Below are positions 1 to 10,897 of a stretch of DNA of 64,000 nucleotides, piece by piece. The notes under the pieces are model-generated. The model did no database searches. It had not been told where the DNA came from and worked only from the letters and a program-made list of their open reading frames with translations. The stretch's first letter is position 1. Every line of letters begins with the position of its first letter. Origin of the DNA: Agrocybe praecox (Eukaryota > Basidiomycota > Agaricomycetes > Agaricales > Agrocybaceae); NCBI GenBank assembly GCA_964017145.1, contig OZ024849.1:3596001-3660000 (forward strand), given 5' to 3'. A program made the position numbers and the translations under genes.

Positions 1-20
1 CAATCACAGACCTTCGGCAT

Positions 21-41
21 GCTCGGCTTTCTTAGCCGAGC
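21..41. repeat. Short perfect hairpin
   Basis: Eight-base arms gctcggct and agccgagc flank a 5-base loop (ttctt). It sits just left of the 21-base tandem array. It could be a terminator-like or recombination-prone structure, but no transcript is visible to tie it to. Confidence 0.6.
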
Positions 42-51
42 GAAATGATAT

Positions 52-245
52 ATATTGGACGCAACGGCACACATAGTGTTGGACAATCCAGTACATATGT
101 TGGATAATCCTACACATATGTTGGACAATCCAGTACATGTGTTGGATAATCCTACACATATGTTGGATAATCCGATACATGTGTTGGATAATCCGACAAC
201 TATGTTGGATAATCCAGCAACTATGTTGGACAACCTAACTTATGA
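52..245 (+). repeat. 21-base minisatellite, about eight units, coding-like (LDNP heptads)
   Basis: Units of 21 bases of the form gttgga(t/c)aatcc plus a variable acatat/acaactat tail run in tandem. The first unit is degenerate and the last is shortened. Because 21 is divisible by three, one plus-strand frame stays open through the array to a stop near 297 and would read a seven-residue repeat built on LDNP. The frame has no ATG at its left end, so if translated it needs an upstream exon outside the window or an internal ATG. Unit variants alternate (gaca/gata, agtacat/ctacacat), which suggests stepwise expansion. Whether it is expressed is unknown. Confidence 0.85.
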
Positions 246-800
246 GTCGGAGAATGGTGGTAATGTATATATTCATTCATATATGCGTACAATATAGTAA
301 TTATACAGCTCAACTATATACTTTTTTACTTTGTGCAAACGGACAGCCATAGCCGTGTAACGCCTGAGACCGGAGGCCTGATCAATAATTATCCACATTA
401 GTGATGTTTCTAATTGTCCAAATCAGCTAACCATCAAATTCATGCGGGTTTTTGTCATGGAGTGGCGGCGTTTAGCTATTAAGCTCCCTCACAATGTCAT
501 TCAGACTTTGGAGATTTGGATCATATAAATAGACAATTATACCATTTAGCTTGTACGTATGTATAGATAAACCATCGGTTTTGTGCACGCTTCATCAAAA
601 TATTATGCATGAACATAGAGCTCGATGTGAATGGCTGCTGCGACCATTCCTATCATGATTCTAACCAGGAACGTGAAAACGTAATTGAGATCTATTGGAG
701 ACGCTGTCCCGGAAGGAATTATGGATCCCTCTGAGCGAATAATTGGTTTGCGGCGTCAGCACTGGAGTGACTTGATTGATACCCCTTGGGCAAAAAAAAA
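246..800. other. No gene recognised
   Basis: AT-rich DNA with no convincing long frame and no recognised RNA gene. The right part may hold the last exon of the minus-strand locus that begins further right. Confidence 0.5.
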
Positions 801-810
801 AGTGACTAAC

Positions 811-1375
811 CTTGCACTCGAGCAGCTGTATTGGCATTATTTCTCTGGTCCATACGTCCCATTTGGTTCCTATTATCGACATCGCTCGTCGCTATAATGC
901 ACCTGGAGAATTGAGTACCATACAAACATGGCTTAAGTGAGGGGAGCATACCAGACTCGATGCCAGCGGCACTAACTTGGTCATCCGCCAATTCGGAAGT
1001 GCTTTCCTCGTCCGAACCGAAGCTGTCCCTAATGTGATCGGGACGCTTAGGATATGTGGTCATCAAGTCCGAGTTCTGGTTATAGGACCCCTGAATGGTC
1101 GTGGTCGTAGTTTTATTGGAATTAGTTGCAATCTTCACAGAAGAGTCATATACATTGACGCGCCGCTTTACGGTCAAGTTGCGATGAATATGAACATGGT
1201 ATTGAGCGCGCGCAGGAGCGAACCTCTTGAAGACCAATTTTACGCGAGTGAGATCCACTGGAAGAGCTGAAAGACGATGTCGTCGAAGAAGCCTTTGTAT
1301 AAGGAGCATTCTGCGTAGTTGAGGTGGTGGAAAGAGAACGGAATGTACCGTGAAGAGTCTTGAGTAATTTGCCAT
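811..1375 (-). pseudogene. Fragment of a minus-strand gene, paralogous to 8942-9344
   Basis: A minus-strand frame carries a polar tail rich in Ser, Thr and Asn (a run ending KTTTTT, then GSYNQN) followed by an acidic stretch. A plausible intron (gtatgc..ctccag) lies inside it, and a clear donor (caag/gttagt) ends it at 811. The same order recurs at 8942-9344: an ARAQYHVH-like motif, then an RTTTT/GSYN motif, then the same gttagt donor. The two loci are therefore diverged copies. I cannot build a complete start-to-stop model: upstream frames are interrupted and the downstream exon is unclear. The family is not recognised. It may be the C-terminal cytosolic tail of one of the membrane families common in this window, but that is inference. 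Confidence 0.35.
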
Positions 1376-1509
1376 TTTGTGCTGGTGGCAATGAATACTT
1401 GAGAAGAAGTGGCGCTGAAGAAAAGTGTCCAGGATATCCCAATTTTGTACTTTGTTGTTGAGATAAAATTAGATACACAGGGTACTTTCCCCTGTTTGAG
1501 CGACACGGA

Positions 1510-2416
1510 AGACGCTAAAAATATGCCTTAGTAGCATAGCAGGCTTAGCATGCCAAACACTTGATTATCATTGCGGTCATAGTGCTTTCTATTCCTGAGA
1601 TTATGACTGCCTGGGAACGAGACAGTGTACGTTCAAAATTGTCTACGTCTAATTTTAGACGGTCTAAAATGACCGTCAAAATGTGAGCGAATTTGCGGGA
1701 AGTTGTGCGTTTAGCGCGCACATCTAAGCTCAAAATTAAGCATTAGATACTGTGATAATATTATGGACCACAGCTGCTTGAGATGCTTAATACATACTCG
1801 TGCCTTTGCGGTTCTGCTGTTTCTCGTATGAGTTGTATATGTACTTAGATACGGTGATATTATAGACCGTAAAAGTGTGACACTGTTCACATCGCTTTCC
1901 AATATGTAATAAACCCATTGGACCTGATGGAAAATAAAGTGCATTGGATTCTTCAATACCCCATTTACTTGAAATCCAAGTATAGGATTCACCGGCACCC
2001 GCTAACTATTGGGGTGGGTTTGTTATAATTAGAAGAGTGCGCACTGCCATGCGTTACTTAGGTCACGGGGACAGCCAAATAATGCCACAACACATGTTGA
2101 AATGTGTATACATTGAAGTTTCCCTTTCCGTTACACACATACGAGTCAACGGAGGCATCGTTCGTCCTCCAAGCCATGCATCCTCAAGAAGCTGGATTTT
2201 CAACCCATGCGACGCAGAAAGCATCATTATACAAGCCGGAACGTTGCGAGCGGCTGTTGTGATTTGATCCGAGGCGAAGAGTGAGTAATAACGTTATCAC
2301 CTTTCCGTGCTTTCAGTACTTCCCCATCTCTCTTCGTCCAACACGTATTTCATCGTAAGTTCATTTACGGTTGTGGCAGCAAATTTTCTATTTCACGCGA
2401 TCTTTCTTCCTTCTCT
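1510..2416. other. No gene recognised
   Basis: Only short frames without domain-like features. The right end could be promoter or 5' leader of the possible small gene at 2417. Confidence 0.45.
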
Positions 2417-2734
2417 ATGTCTGATTCTAATCCTGGTTTGTCCTCGTCTTTATTCCCCCTTCCACGAACTTGTGTGTTTTCGTGTTAGTATCAGTACGAG
2501 CACCCAATGACAGGCTAATATATTATACCCAGCCCTTAACCCAATGGCAATCGCTTGTTCCGACCAGCCTCAGCGCCACCCCCACTTGCAGGCGCAAACC
2601 CAGATGCACGCCAAATTCTAGTTCCAAACACAAATCCAGCTCCGCACCCTTTCGCCCGCCGATCAGCGTATAATCCATTATTAGAGGTGGAGCAGGAAAT
2701 GATTAATGATGCTCGAGGGGAGAGGATGCGTTGA
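2417..2734 (+). CDS. Possible small hypothetical protein, two exons
   Basis: An ATG at 2417 opens an exon reading MSDSNPGLSS. It can be spliced (donor gttagt near 2485, acceptor after gaccag near 2570) onto a coding-like frame containing GANPDARQILVPN and LEVEQEMINDARGERMR, which stops at a TGA near 2732. The second exon has strong coding character (balanced, polar, Pro-rich). Another coding-like stretch with a stop lies at about 2889-3000 after an ATATAG acceptor, so the real gene may be longer and either mis-modelled or broken by a frameshift near 2732. No domain recognised. Confidence 0.3.
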
Positions 2735-2744
2735 AGGTGACTGA

Positions 2745-3570
2745 GATGCGTTCTTTCTTTTCCTTGCTTCGTCTCGTTTCTCTCCTATCTTTCCCCTCTT
2801 TCCTTTTTTCCTCAGAAGACATTCTTCCACATCTCTCGTGCCTTTTGTTCCCCCTATGCTCCGTTGCTAATGCTCCTCCCTTATATAGCAACACCTCCCA
2901 AGGCTCTTACGCCCCCCTCCCCTCCACGGGAACACCTAACGCTTTTACGCCTTACGCCCCTGCGCATGCGTCAAACCTGAGGCCTGAATATGAATATTGA
3001 ATATTTAAATTCGCAGATCTGGACGGGTTGAGGTGGACGCACGCGACGTTGAGGCAATTTCAGTTGGTGGGTTTTTCGTCGTGCTTTATTTCGTGCTTTC
3101 ATTTTCGTTTTGCGTTCCTCACCTTCCGTCTTATTTCAACCCTTCCTCCTCACTTTTTGCTCCATTTTCTTTCTTTCTTCCTTTCTATCCGTCCTTCTCC
3201 TCCCCCTTCTGTCTTTTTTTGTCCTCTCTGCTTCCTTTCTCCTCTCATTCGCTTCTTCATCTGTCCTGCTGTCGAAATTTTTGTGTTCTACTTCTGTGTC
3301 CCCTTCCCTCTATTCTTTATCGCTCGCTCGCTTTACCCACCTTCCGCCATGTTCTTTCCCTTTCCCGCTCCTTCATCGCTCTCTTTCCTCATTCTCTTCC
3401 TCTTCCTCCTCTTCTCCCTTCCCCCTCGAGCCTTTTCTAGCGTTCTCCGTTCTTGTTCCCCCGTTCGAACCTTCGAATGCTTTCCATTTTTGCGGCCTTT
3501 TAAATACATGTTTCTGACATTCTCTTTCTTGTCCCGTTTCCTTCCAGGAAACTTTAAATCCTACCGCCGA
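2745..3570 (+). repeat. Long pyrimidine-rich tract
   Basis: The plus strand is very rich in T and C (runs of tttctttcttccttt type). Long frames on both strands here are low-complexity by-products. A short coding-like patch (SQGSYAPLPSTGTPNAFTP) lies at about 2892-2950 and may be an exon. The composition resembles that of the large PCNA intron at 11337-12890. Confidence 0.6.
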
Positions 3571-6304
3571 CCTACGTTTACTCCTCTGATTGCTTCTGTG
3601 CCGACGACGATTCCATCCATCACCGACCAACTCTTCCTCGACCACTTCGACCATTTTCACCATTAATGGCAGTATTAGCAGCACCCACTCGGACGCCGGT
3701 TCCTTCTTATCATTGGGCTGTTGCTGGAAGGGAAGAGTGGGATGGGTGTAAGGATATAAAGGGAAGGAAATGGAAGGGGCGACTGGGAAGAAGAAGCTAT
3801 GCGATTTGGCTTGAGCTTGGGTGGAGAGACATGTTCCCTTAACCTGAACCTGGGCGATACCCTCGCTCGGGGAGGACCCAGGCGCCGGTTTCCTTTTCAG
3901 CTTCTTCAAGTTTCTCTTCGATTTATCCCGACTTCTACAACTATGACTATACCTATCACTAATCAATACAACTGACATACCTGCATGCGACCCACATACG
4001 TCTATACTTATATCCATCGATCATCGATCCTTGCACTGATATTTGGTTTCATATCTCCCCGCCTTGCCTCCCTTAGCGTCAATGCCCCGCTCCGTTCTGT
4101 TCCCTTTGGCTCTGCGACACACATAGTATGTGTACCTGGATAGATACAAGCATACTCATCTGCCATTTATCCCTGTACATGGGGCGCCCGTCGTATATAC
4201 ATCTATCCGCTCATCAATTCACGCAACCATTCCTGATATATACGAAAAGGAAAGAAGATAGGGAACTCTCGATCCCCTGGCTCGGTCGTCCACATTTATC
4301 TCACTGCTCATAAACTCACTATTACATGAGACTATTTGTTCTTCTTTGCTTGTTTATATGTAGTACCAAGTGGGGTTCGTATAGATTGTTTTTGTGTCGG
4401 AGAAATGATCTTGACAGTAAATAGAAAGTTCGATGGCATATCAGCAGCGACGAATTGGCAAGCCAGACCATTACAAGTTGTGGAGTTGTCGCCTGGAGGC
4501 TCCGATCACTGTATATCCGATAGTGAGCTAAGAGCAGTAGACCAGAAAGGAGCGGTGGCTATGGGAAACCAAAGCAAATGACATCATGATCATAAGGGAG
4601 GAATGGTTTATCTGGCCGCCGCCGGCACTGATGAGTAACAGGAGATATAAATAGTGGCTTGATCAGTCATTTACTGTTCGGGCCGGGATGAAAAAAAAAA
4701 AGATTGAAGACAGTGCGGCGGCAGGTAGAACGCATTAAGACTCTTCATAATTTCAAGTGCTTCATCCTAAATACTGCCAGAGACCCTACTATAAATCCAA
4801 CGCCGAACGAAACGAACGAAACCCGACCCGGTGCAAAGATTATGGACCTGGCTAGAAATGAAAGGAGATTAGTAGAAGGTTCGAAAGGGAGAGCAAGAAC
4901 GGAAAGAAAGGACGTGTCAGAAAACCGGTTAAGGTCGCTTCCGAACATCCTCAGTTGGTTATGAGACTCAACACGAGCAGACAGATGTTAAGCAGGTCTT
5001 TGCAGGTAAAGGAAAGAAACATGCGGTACACGACGATTCTAATCTAATGGGCTGTCCCACGATCACATGATCTGTGGCAGCGGCCGAACGCTGCAAGAGC
5101 GTAAACCCCATGAATTCTGACAGGACGACAATATCATAGTCTTTGAGACCCCTTAATAATAATCTACATAGAGACAGTTCTATTTTGTTGCATACTTTAA
5201 AGGTGTAAATTATTAAATATCGTTATCTTTGTGTATCCACAGCCTTAAAATATTGATGTATACATTTTATAAATTACACTATTTCTCTACGCATCCAGCC
5301 TGAGTACTTTAAACACACCAGAGAAAAATTGTAGCTGAAGAAGATTCCGGGGTGTGAAAAAGAACAGCAAAATTTGTATTTTGCTGTATACTATGACTCC
5401 GTCGCCGACGGCTCGCTTTAGGTCCGATATGTCCGATTATCTATTTGTTGGTCGGACTTCAAATCGGAGCTTAGTACATGAACACCACCTCAACAGAAAA
5501 TGTTCAAAATTTATGATTTAACGCACGATCTTATACTTCGGGCATCCTGGGGTTTACTGGGTTATTTATACTGCGATTGCCGCTGAATTATTGATCAATT
5601 AAATTTAGTGGGCGATCTTCTGCCTCCAACTTTATCATGATGGTCGCTTAGCTTTCATGGGCACAACCCGTCTGACTTTCGAGACGCGGTGACGTCGCAC
5701 GGAAAATTAGGCATAAGGTGCATGGGAAACAGAAAGTAAAGTGTTAGGCACAAGAGCTTTGAAAGAGATGAGATCAATTGGACAAAGAGACTGAGGTGGT
5801 ATCGCCCTTTGATCCATGTAACAGGGAGGCGAGCTAAAATCGGCTCGAGGTTCTGGTCCAATGGATACTATTTGATTTTAAATAACGTTGAGTGTGTATT
5901 TTAGCTTATATTCAGCTTGAAAGTGACCTAGGAGGTTACCGTGCGCCGAGATATAGTGTACCACTCATTACTCTCAGGTTTTAAAGAAGGACAAAGAGGC
6001 ATTACTTATCTGGGAGCGTGACACCTCTGGCTACCAGGAGCCTTCATGTCATCTCATTTGTGGTCGTACAACTGCCAGGAGTTGTCCCATCTACTCATCC
6101 ACCGTTCGCTCAATAAAGCTCCTGTCACGTCTACAGGGTATAACATGCAATCGCCTGGTGAATACGTCATCTCAGTTCGGTCTCTTATGGTGTAATCTTG
6201 AGGTTGTGGGACCTCCCATCAAGCAATCTTGAACATAGAGCGGAGTATTTATACAGCTAGAAATTTGATGTAGGTAACCTTTGCACCCCTACCCCAACAC
6301 TCTT
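3571..6304. other. No gene recognised
   Basis: Mixed-composition DNA with no frame showing domain-like features or consistent splicing. Frames antisense to the pyrimidine tract are compositional artefacts. Confidence 0.45.
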
Positions 6305-7572
6305 ATGTCTGACTCTTCAAACTCACCGCCACCTACTTTGCAATACCAAGAGTCTGTCATCAGCGGTAATTTAAATTCGAAGTTGCTTCTTTTGTTCGTC
6401 TCAGGTAAAAGTTCATAAAACCGAATACTTCACTTCTTGTATCTGATAATTCATCTTTATCTTCAGGCGGATATTTTGGCCTGTATCTCTTCACAATGAA
6501 AACTTATTGTAGGTATTTATATACTGAATGGAGTGAAGCTCACATATTCACTGCGAATACAGTATCTAGGTTTGAGAGTAATCGTCAGATAGTAACAGCT
6601 TGTCTCACAACCTTGTGTATGACAATCGTTGGTCAAGTGTGTATCGAATGGTACCAACTCTCGTTCATTTTCTCCAGAGAAACCCAGAGCCGGTTAAGTG
6701 CATTCTATCTGAGCGCCACACCTGTGGAGGCTCCAATTCCGGAGATCTTATCAGAATTATTGACGACTATTGGGCAAGTAATTTCTGACGTACTTATGGT
6801 AACTACGTCACCATCAATGCGCTGCAGGCACTATTGCTAACGCGAATAACAAGATTTGGCGCTGTTATCGCCTATTTATTAATTCAAAATTTCTCCTACT
6901 TCCGCTTCCAATTCTATTTATGGCTAAAATTGGTGCGTTGCATCTTTATTCATATCCCCGAACAAAATAAATTATTATTTATAATCTAACGTGTCGATAG
7001 GGTTCGTCGTGGCGGCAAATATCCTAAATGGTGTTATGCGCTTACACCCAGAAAGTCAAACCATTTCGCTCGCAAGGGCGTACAATATAGTCCAAGGAAG
7101 CTCAGCGTTTGCAACCGCTGCTACCATTCTCTTTTCGACGATGGTGATCAGCCACCAGATTTATTCATTTACAAGAATGAATGACAGAGTTCGAGTGTAT
7201 CGACACATTATCGAAATCATAGTTCGATCGTCTGTCATCTACTCGCTTGCCATGTCTGCTTTGGGTATATTATACTTTCGTGATAGTGGAAATCAAAATA
7301 CATATGGATCGAAGGAGGTCAATGCCAGAATTTACGTATTTCTTCTTTCGTCAGTTGTCACGGTATGTGATAGTTTTGTCTTTTAAAAAGAACCAATACT
7401 TACCGAACCTCGCTAGGCGTACGCGCCTACACTAATGGTTGTTCGGTTAGCGATCGCTAAAGGGGAAACCACAGAGATTGAATCCTCAATCAACGATGAC
7501 GTGGAGAGTCGAGCTATTTCCCCAAATGTGTCTTCGCATAATGCAGCGAGTCCGGAAACGAGAAGAAATTAA
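6305..7572 (+). CDS. Agaricomycete multi-span membrane protein (7TM-like family), copy 1
   Basis: Five exons (6305-6404, 6467-6798, 6854-6932, 7001-7362, 7417-7572) join in phase to 342 residues from the ATG at 6305 to TAA at 7570. Hydrophobic segments alternate with short loops. Near the middle lies the family hallmark (I/V)WRCY (here ISDVLM/IWRCYRLFINSK, formed across a splice). A penultimate segment reads IVRSSVIYSLAMSALG, and the last span ends TLMVVRLAIAKG before a polar Ser/Asn-rich tail. This layout matches a large family of uncharacterised Agaricomycete integral membrane proteins; no function is established. Related genes lie at 41355-42716 and 48869-50096. The gene looks intact. Confidence 0.8.
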
Positions 7573-8764
7573 TTTCAAAACATCGGGTTACATAATGTCG
7601 GTCTATACAATAGACCAGAGACACAACTTTTCATTTGCTGGATCACAGTATATTAGTAACATGCTACAGTACAGTTAATTATAGCACAGAGTCCCAGAAT
7701 AGAAAGGACCTTTTCTATATTTGCAACCAAAGATAAAATTTCCCAGTACATGCCATCGAGTATCGCAAAAGGCAGATCACTCTTTGCCGAGTGAAGATTA
7801 ATGTGGTCCCTGAATGGATAGTCTCGCTTTTATAGCTGAATGAATTGGATAAACACTTCAAGATATCCTGATATAATTTATAATCACCGTCAGGTACCAA
7901 ACTTGAGAGGATGCCCTCCATCTTTTGAGAATCAAGGACTGATTTGATGTCGTGTCCCATACGACTTCTTGAAGAAGAAGCTAGCTACGAATCTGTCATT
8001 TTGAACGCATACATTGACTATCGTACGCGCGATGGCAGATTTACCCGAATCAGCTGCACCCGTCAGCTATCACGCATATATCTCTCGTTTCCGAGTCCTG
8101 GCGTACGCCGTATAATCCAATCCCTTGTTTTCTCGAGAATTGCGACCCGGGTGTTCTCATGGATATTAACGTGAATCTAACACTTAACGGTATGAGTAGA
8201 CTTCGCATAGATTGATGGTCGGTCATTGACGTTCTGGGCAAAGTTACCCCCCGCTGATAGCAACCTGATTGGAGGACATCATGGATGGAGTATACTTGGA
8301 AAGACCTGTGCATGCTTTAAGAGTGTTTCGCTTGTCTTATCTTATCACATGTTATTTTACAACTATAGATCCAATACTTAATTCACTCAACTTTTGTACC
8401 TGAGTATGTCGTGAGTTTTGAATTATGACAGTTTGTTCCTTATTCTATCTACAAGCATCACTTCGTGCAACTACTCTTGAAAACAGTGGATTCATGGGCG
8501 ACTTACCGCATAAGACTGCCCGCGCGGGTGCGAGCGCTTAAGCTTTGTTCTAAAATTTTGAAATGAGGCCCTGCAGGCTGGAATTAAAGTCGTTGATTCC
8601 ACGCCATAGGGGAAGAGGCATATTATGCCACAGATACCCGGGAAAACTTGTAAGTTTGGTCACTTTATATATAGAGAACCGAAGTGTAACTAAAACTAGT
8701 GCAAGCCGGAATGCGGAGCTTTGTGGGCTACATATTGACTTGGTACGGTAGCATTCCCACCTGA
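7573..8764. other. No gene recognised
   Basis: Only short frames. The right part lies downstream of the minus-strand fragment at 8942-9344 and may hold its last exon. Confidence 0.45.
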
Positions 8765-8941
8765 TCAAATCATTACTAGGTTATTGACCACTCCCCTTGC
8801 GAAGTTTCTAGGTATCACGCCAGATACTACAAAGTCCACGGCCAAGAAGCAAACGAGACGGACTCTGGATGACACTGCAGCAGCTCGGGAACTGTCTTCA
8901 GATTGCGTGGGCAATGTTTCAAAACTAAGGGGTGAACTAAC

Positions 8942-9344
8942 CTTGCGTTGCGCGACCTTTCTCTCCTGGATGACCTTCATCTGTCCAATTAATTCTGACG
9001 ACATTTGGGTTGTTACCTAAATCAAATGACCGCATTGGTATCTATAAGCTTGAATATCCGTGAGGACATTTACCATTAACTGTGTCATGTGTATCATCAC
9101 GGATGGGAGGCGTAAAGATAGTAGACTTTGAATTGTCGTTATAGGACCCTGTGGTCGTGGTTCTATTATTGGAGTGTATATATATCGCTGATGAGATGAT
9201 GTATATTGTGACCGGATGCTGTATGTTGAGGTTTAGATAGACGTGGAAGTGATATTCCGCCCGTGTAAGGAAGAGAGGTCTGAAGTGAAAAGTCGCATTG
9301 GCATACCAGAATGGAGAATGTGCCTTGTACGGAAGTGAAACCAA
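8942..9344 (-). pseudogene. Fragment of a minus-strand gene, paralogous to 811-1375
   Basis: The minus-strand frame contains LTRAEYHFHVYLNL followed by NNRTTTTGSYNDNS. This aligns in order with ARAQYHVHIHRNL and NKTTTTT..GSYNQNS of the locus at 811-1375. A possible intron (gtaaatg to tttag) precedes a last stretch ending at a gttagt donor (exon edge 8942), as in the other copy. The two copies differ by many small indels and no uninterrupted start-to-stop model is apparent. Product unknown. Confidence 0.35.
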
Positions 9345-9786
9345 TCGGCGGTGATTTAGCGTTCTAGCGAGAATGTGTTTTTTATCAAACTGGCCGAGCG
9401 GAACGTATTGCGTGGGCTAGGTATCTTGCTTGCTGTAACATTGGGCTAACGGCAGAAAAACACAGTAACTATACTTTCATATATATATATGCGCCAAGAT
9501 GCGAGATAACAAAATTCCGAGAAATTGATCTTCTACTCGTATTAGGAAGGTAGAAGCCTAGAGATCTGAGTCTTGTATAAAATTGAGGGGAAACGGACAG
9601 AGCCATACGGACGGAAGTAACATTTTAGATGACACAATCGAACCCGACTTATGCTTGGAACCAATTGTCATGGGTTATTATTGGGGTCATTATATAAGAT
9701 GCTATTTTGACGATTACGGGTTAGGGGAGGCTGTTCATATCGTAACACGGGTCTTTTTACGCTCAAGTTGCGTTTCTCAGATTGTC
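9345..9786. other. No gene recognised
   Basis: A short AT dinucleotide run near 9480 and no coding signal. The 3-base target sequence of the adjacent MITE closes the interval. Confidence 0.45.
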
Positions 9787-9789
9787 CTA

Positions 9790-10606
9790 CACCCCGGGGA
9801 ATTCAACTTTTCAGGTCACACGAAAACCTCCTAAAAAATACAGGTTTAGTGCAAAATTTGGAGCCCAGAGAAAACATACGTGAAATCAAAAGTTTAGCAA
9901 TAAACCAAAGGTCTACTGAAATTGAAATTTTTATTTGTAATTTTGTACCGTACGAAAACCTGAATGATATTATTGTTTCCAGTGGGAAAAAAAAATGAGA
10001 CAAATTTGGAGATTTTGGTCCTCGTGAAAGAAAGACAGAAACATATAATATCAATGTGATCCAAGGCTCGTTCAGAACTTTAATATTTTTCCTCAATTTC
10101 TCGTAGTCCGAACTTTTGGCTATTGTGTTTATTTTGGGCACAATTGAAAATGTGACCGAAGCTCAGAGTTTTTGATTGTCTGAAAACAATTAATTGAATA
10201 GGTGTTCGTGGTTTCAGTTTCGATGATATATCTCTTTTTAGTGATAGTTACGAACATGCCAGAAATACGTGTGGTATTTGATGTATTCAACCGTTTGAAG
10301 TTATTGTTGAAAACATAAATTTTGTTCCGGTTTTTGGGATGCATAGAGTCTATATTTTTGGACTGCCTAGAAATTAACTAAAACTTCTATTGTTTTTTGT
10401 AATTTTGGCCTAACTGAACATCCCATTTCGGATGAGGTTTACACGGTGACAAAAAATTTAAACAAATACTTAGTTTTTAATTAGCATTCATGATGTCCCA
10501 AAATTTTGATTATCCTACATGATTTATAATCGACCTAATTTATAAACTAAAACCAGGGTTTCTCGGAGGTTTTGAGGTGACCTGAAAAGTTGAATTCCCC
10601 GGGGTG
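9790..10606. mobile_element. MITE copy 1, 3-base target duplication
   Basis: An 817-base AT-rich element is bounded by terminal inverted repeats starting CACCCCGGGGAATTCAACTT on the left and matching in reverse complement on the right; the match extends through the AGGTCAC and into the AAAACCTCC segments. It is flanked by CTA on both sides (9787-9789 and 10607-10609). No transposase is encoded. A second copy in the opposite orientation lies at 51175-51896, and a weak relic is present near 27615-27800. A 3-base duplication suggests a PIF/Harbinger-like mover, but the superfamily is inferred. Confidence 0.85.
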
Positions 10607-10708
10607 CTAGTTCGTTGAGGTGCCATCTCAATCCAAAATCTGATAAGGAATGATCCGGCAATTGCCGATCCCTGAATTTCCATAAATAAGTATTAAGCAC
10701 GTGTCGTT

Positions 10709-10714
10709 ACGCGT
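10709..10714. promoter_or_regulatory. MCB box (ACGCGT) upstream of PCNA
   Basis: A perfect ACGCGT lies 184-189 bases before the PCNA start codon. In fungi this is the binding site of MBF, the factor that drives G1/S transcription of DNA-synthesis genes, PCNA included. A second copy lies closer to the gene. Confidence 0.6.
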
Positions 10715-10830
10715 TACGTGACGAAGCGTGCACTGCTGGGCCCCAGTTTTGATTCAACCCTCTTTCATTCAAATTTACCCAGTCGCGTATCCCACTTTGC
10801 CTCTTCCCACAACATATCCTCACTCGCATT

Positions 10831-10836
10831 ACGCGT
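10831..10836. promoter_or_regulatory. Second MCB box (ACGCGT) upstream of PCNA
   Basis: A perfect ACGCGT about 62 bases before the PCNA ATG, directly followed by a further CGCG. Two boxes within 190 bases fit G1/S control of this gene; the inference rests on known fungal MBF targets. Confidence 0.65.
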
Positions 10837-10897
10837 CGCGTCCTCTGCTTCAATATTTTTCCTTGACTTACACGTCAACTAAAACTCAAAGGTTACC

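Noticed and set aside
3028..3666. Long Phe/Leu/Ser/Pro-rich frames on the plus strand
   Set aside because: Three overlapping frames are open because the DNA is almost all T and C. The peptides are low-complexity with no splice or domain support.
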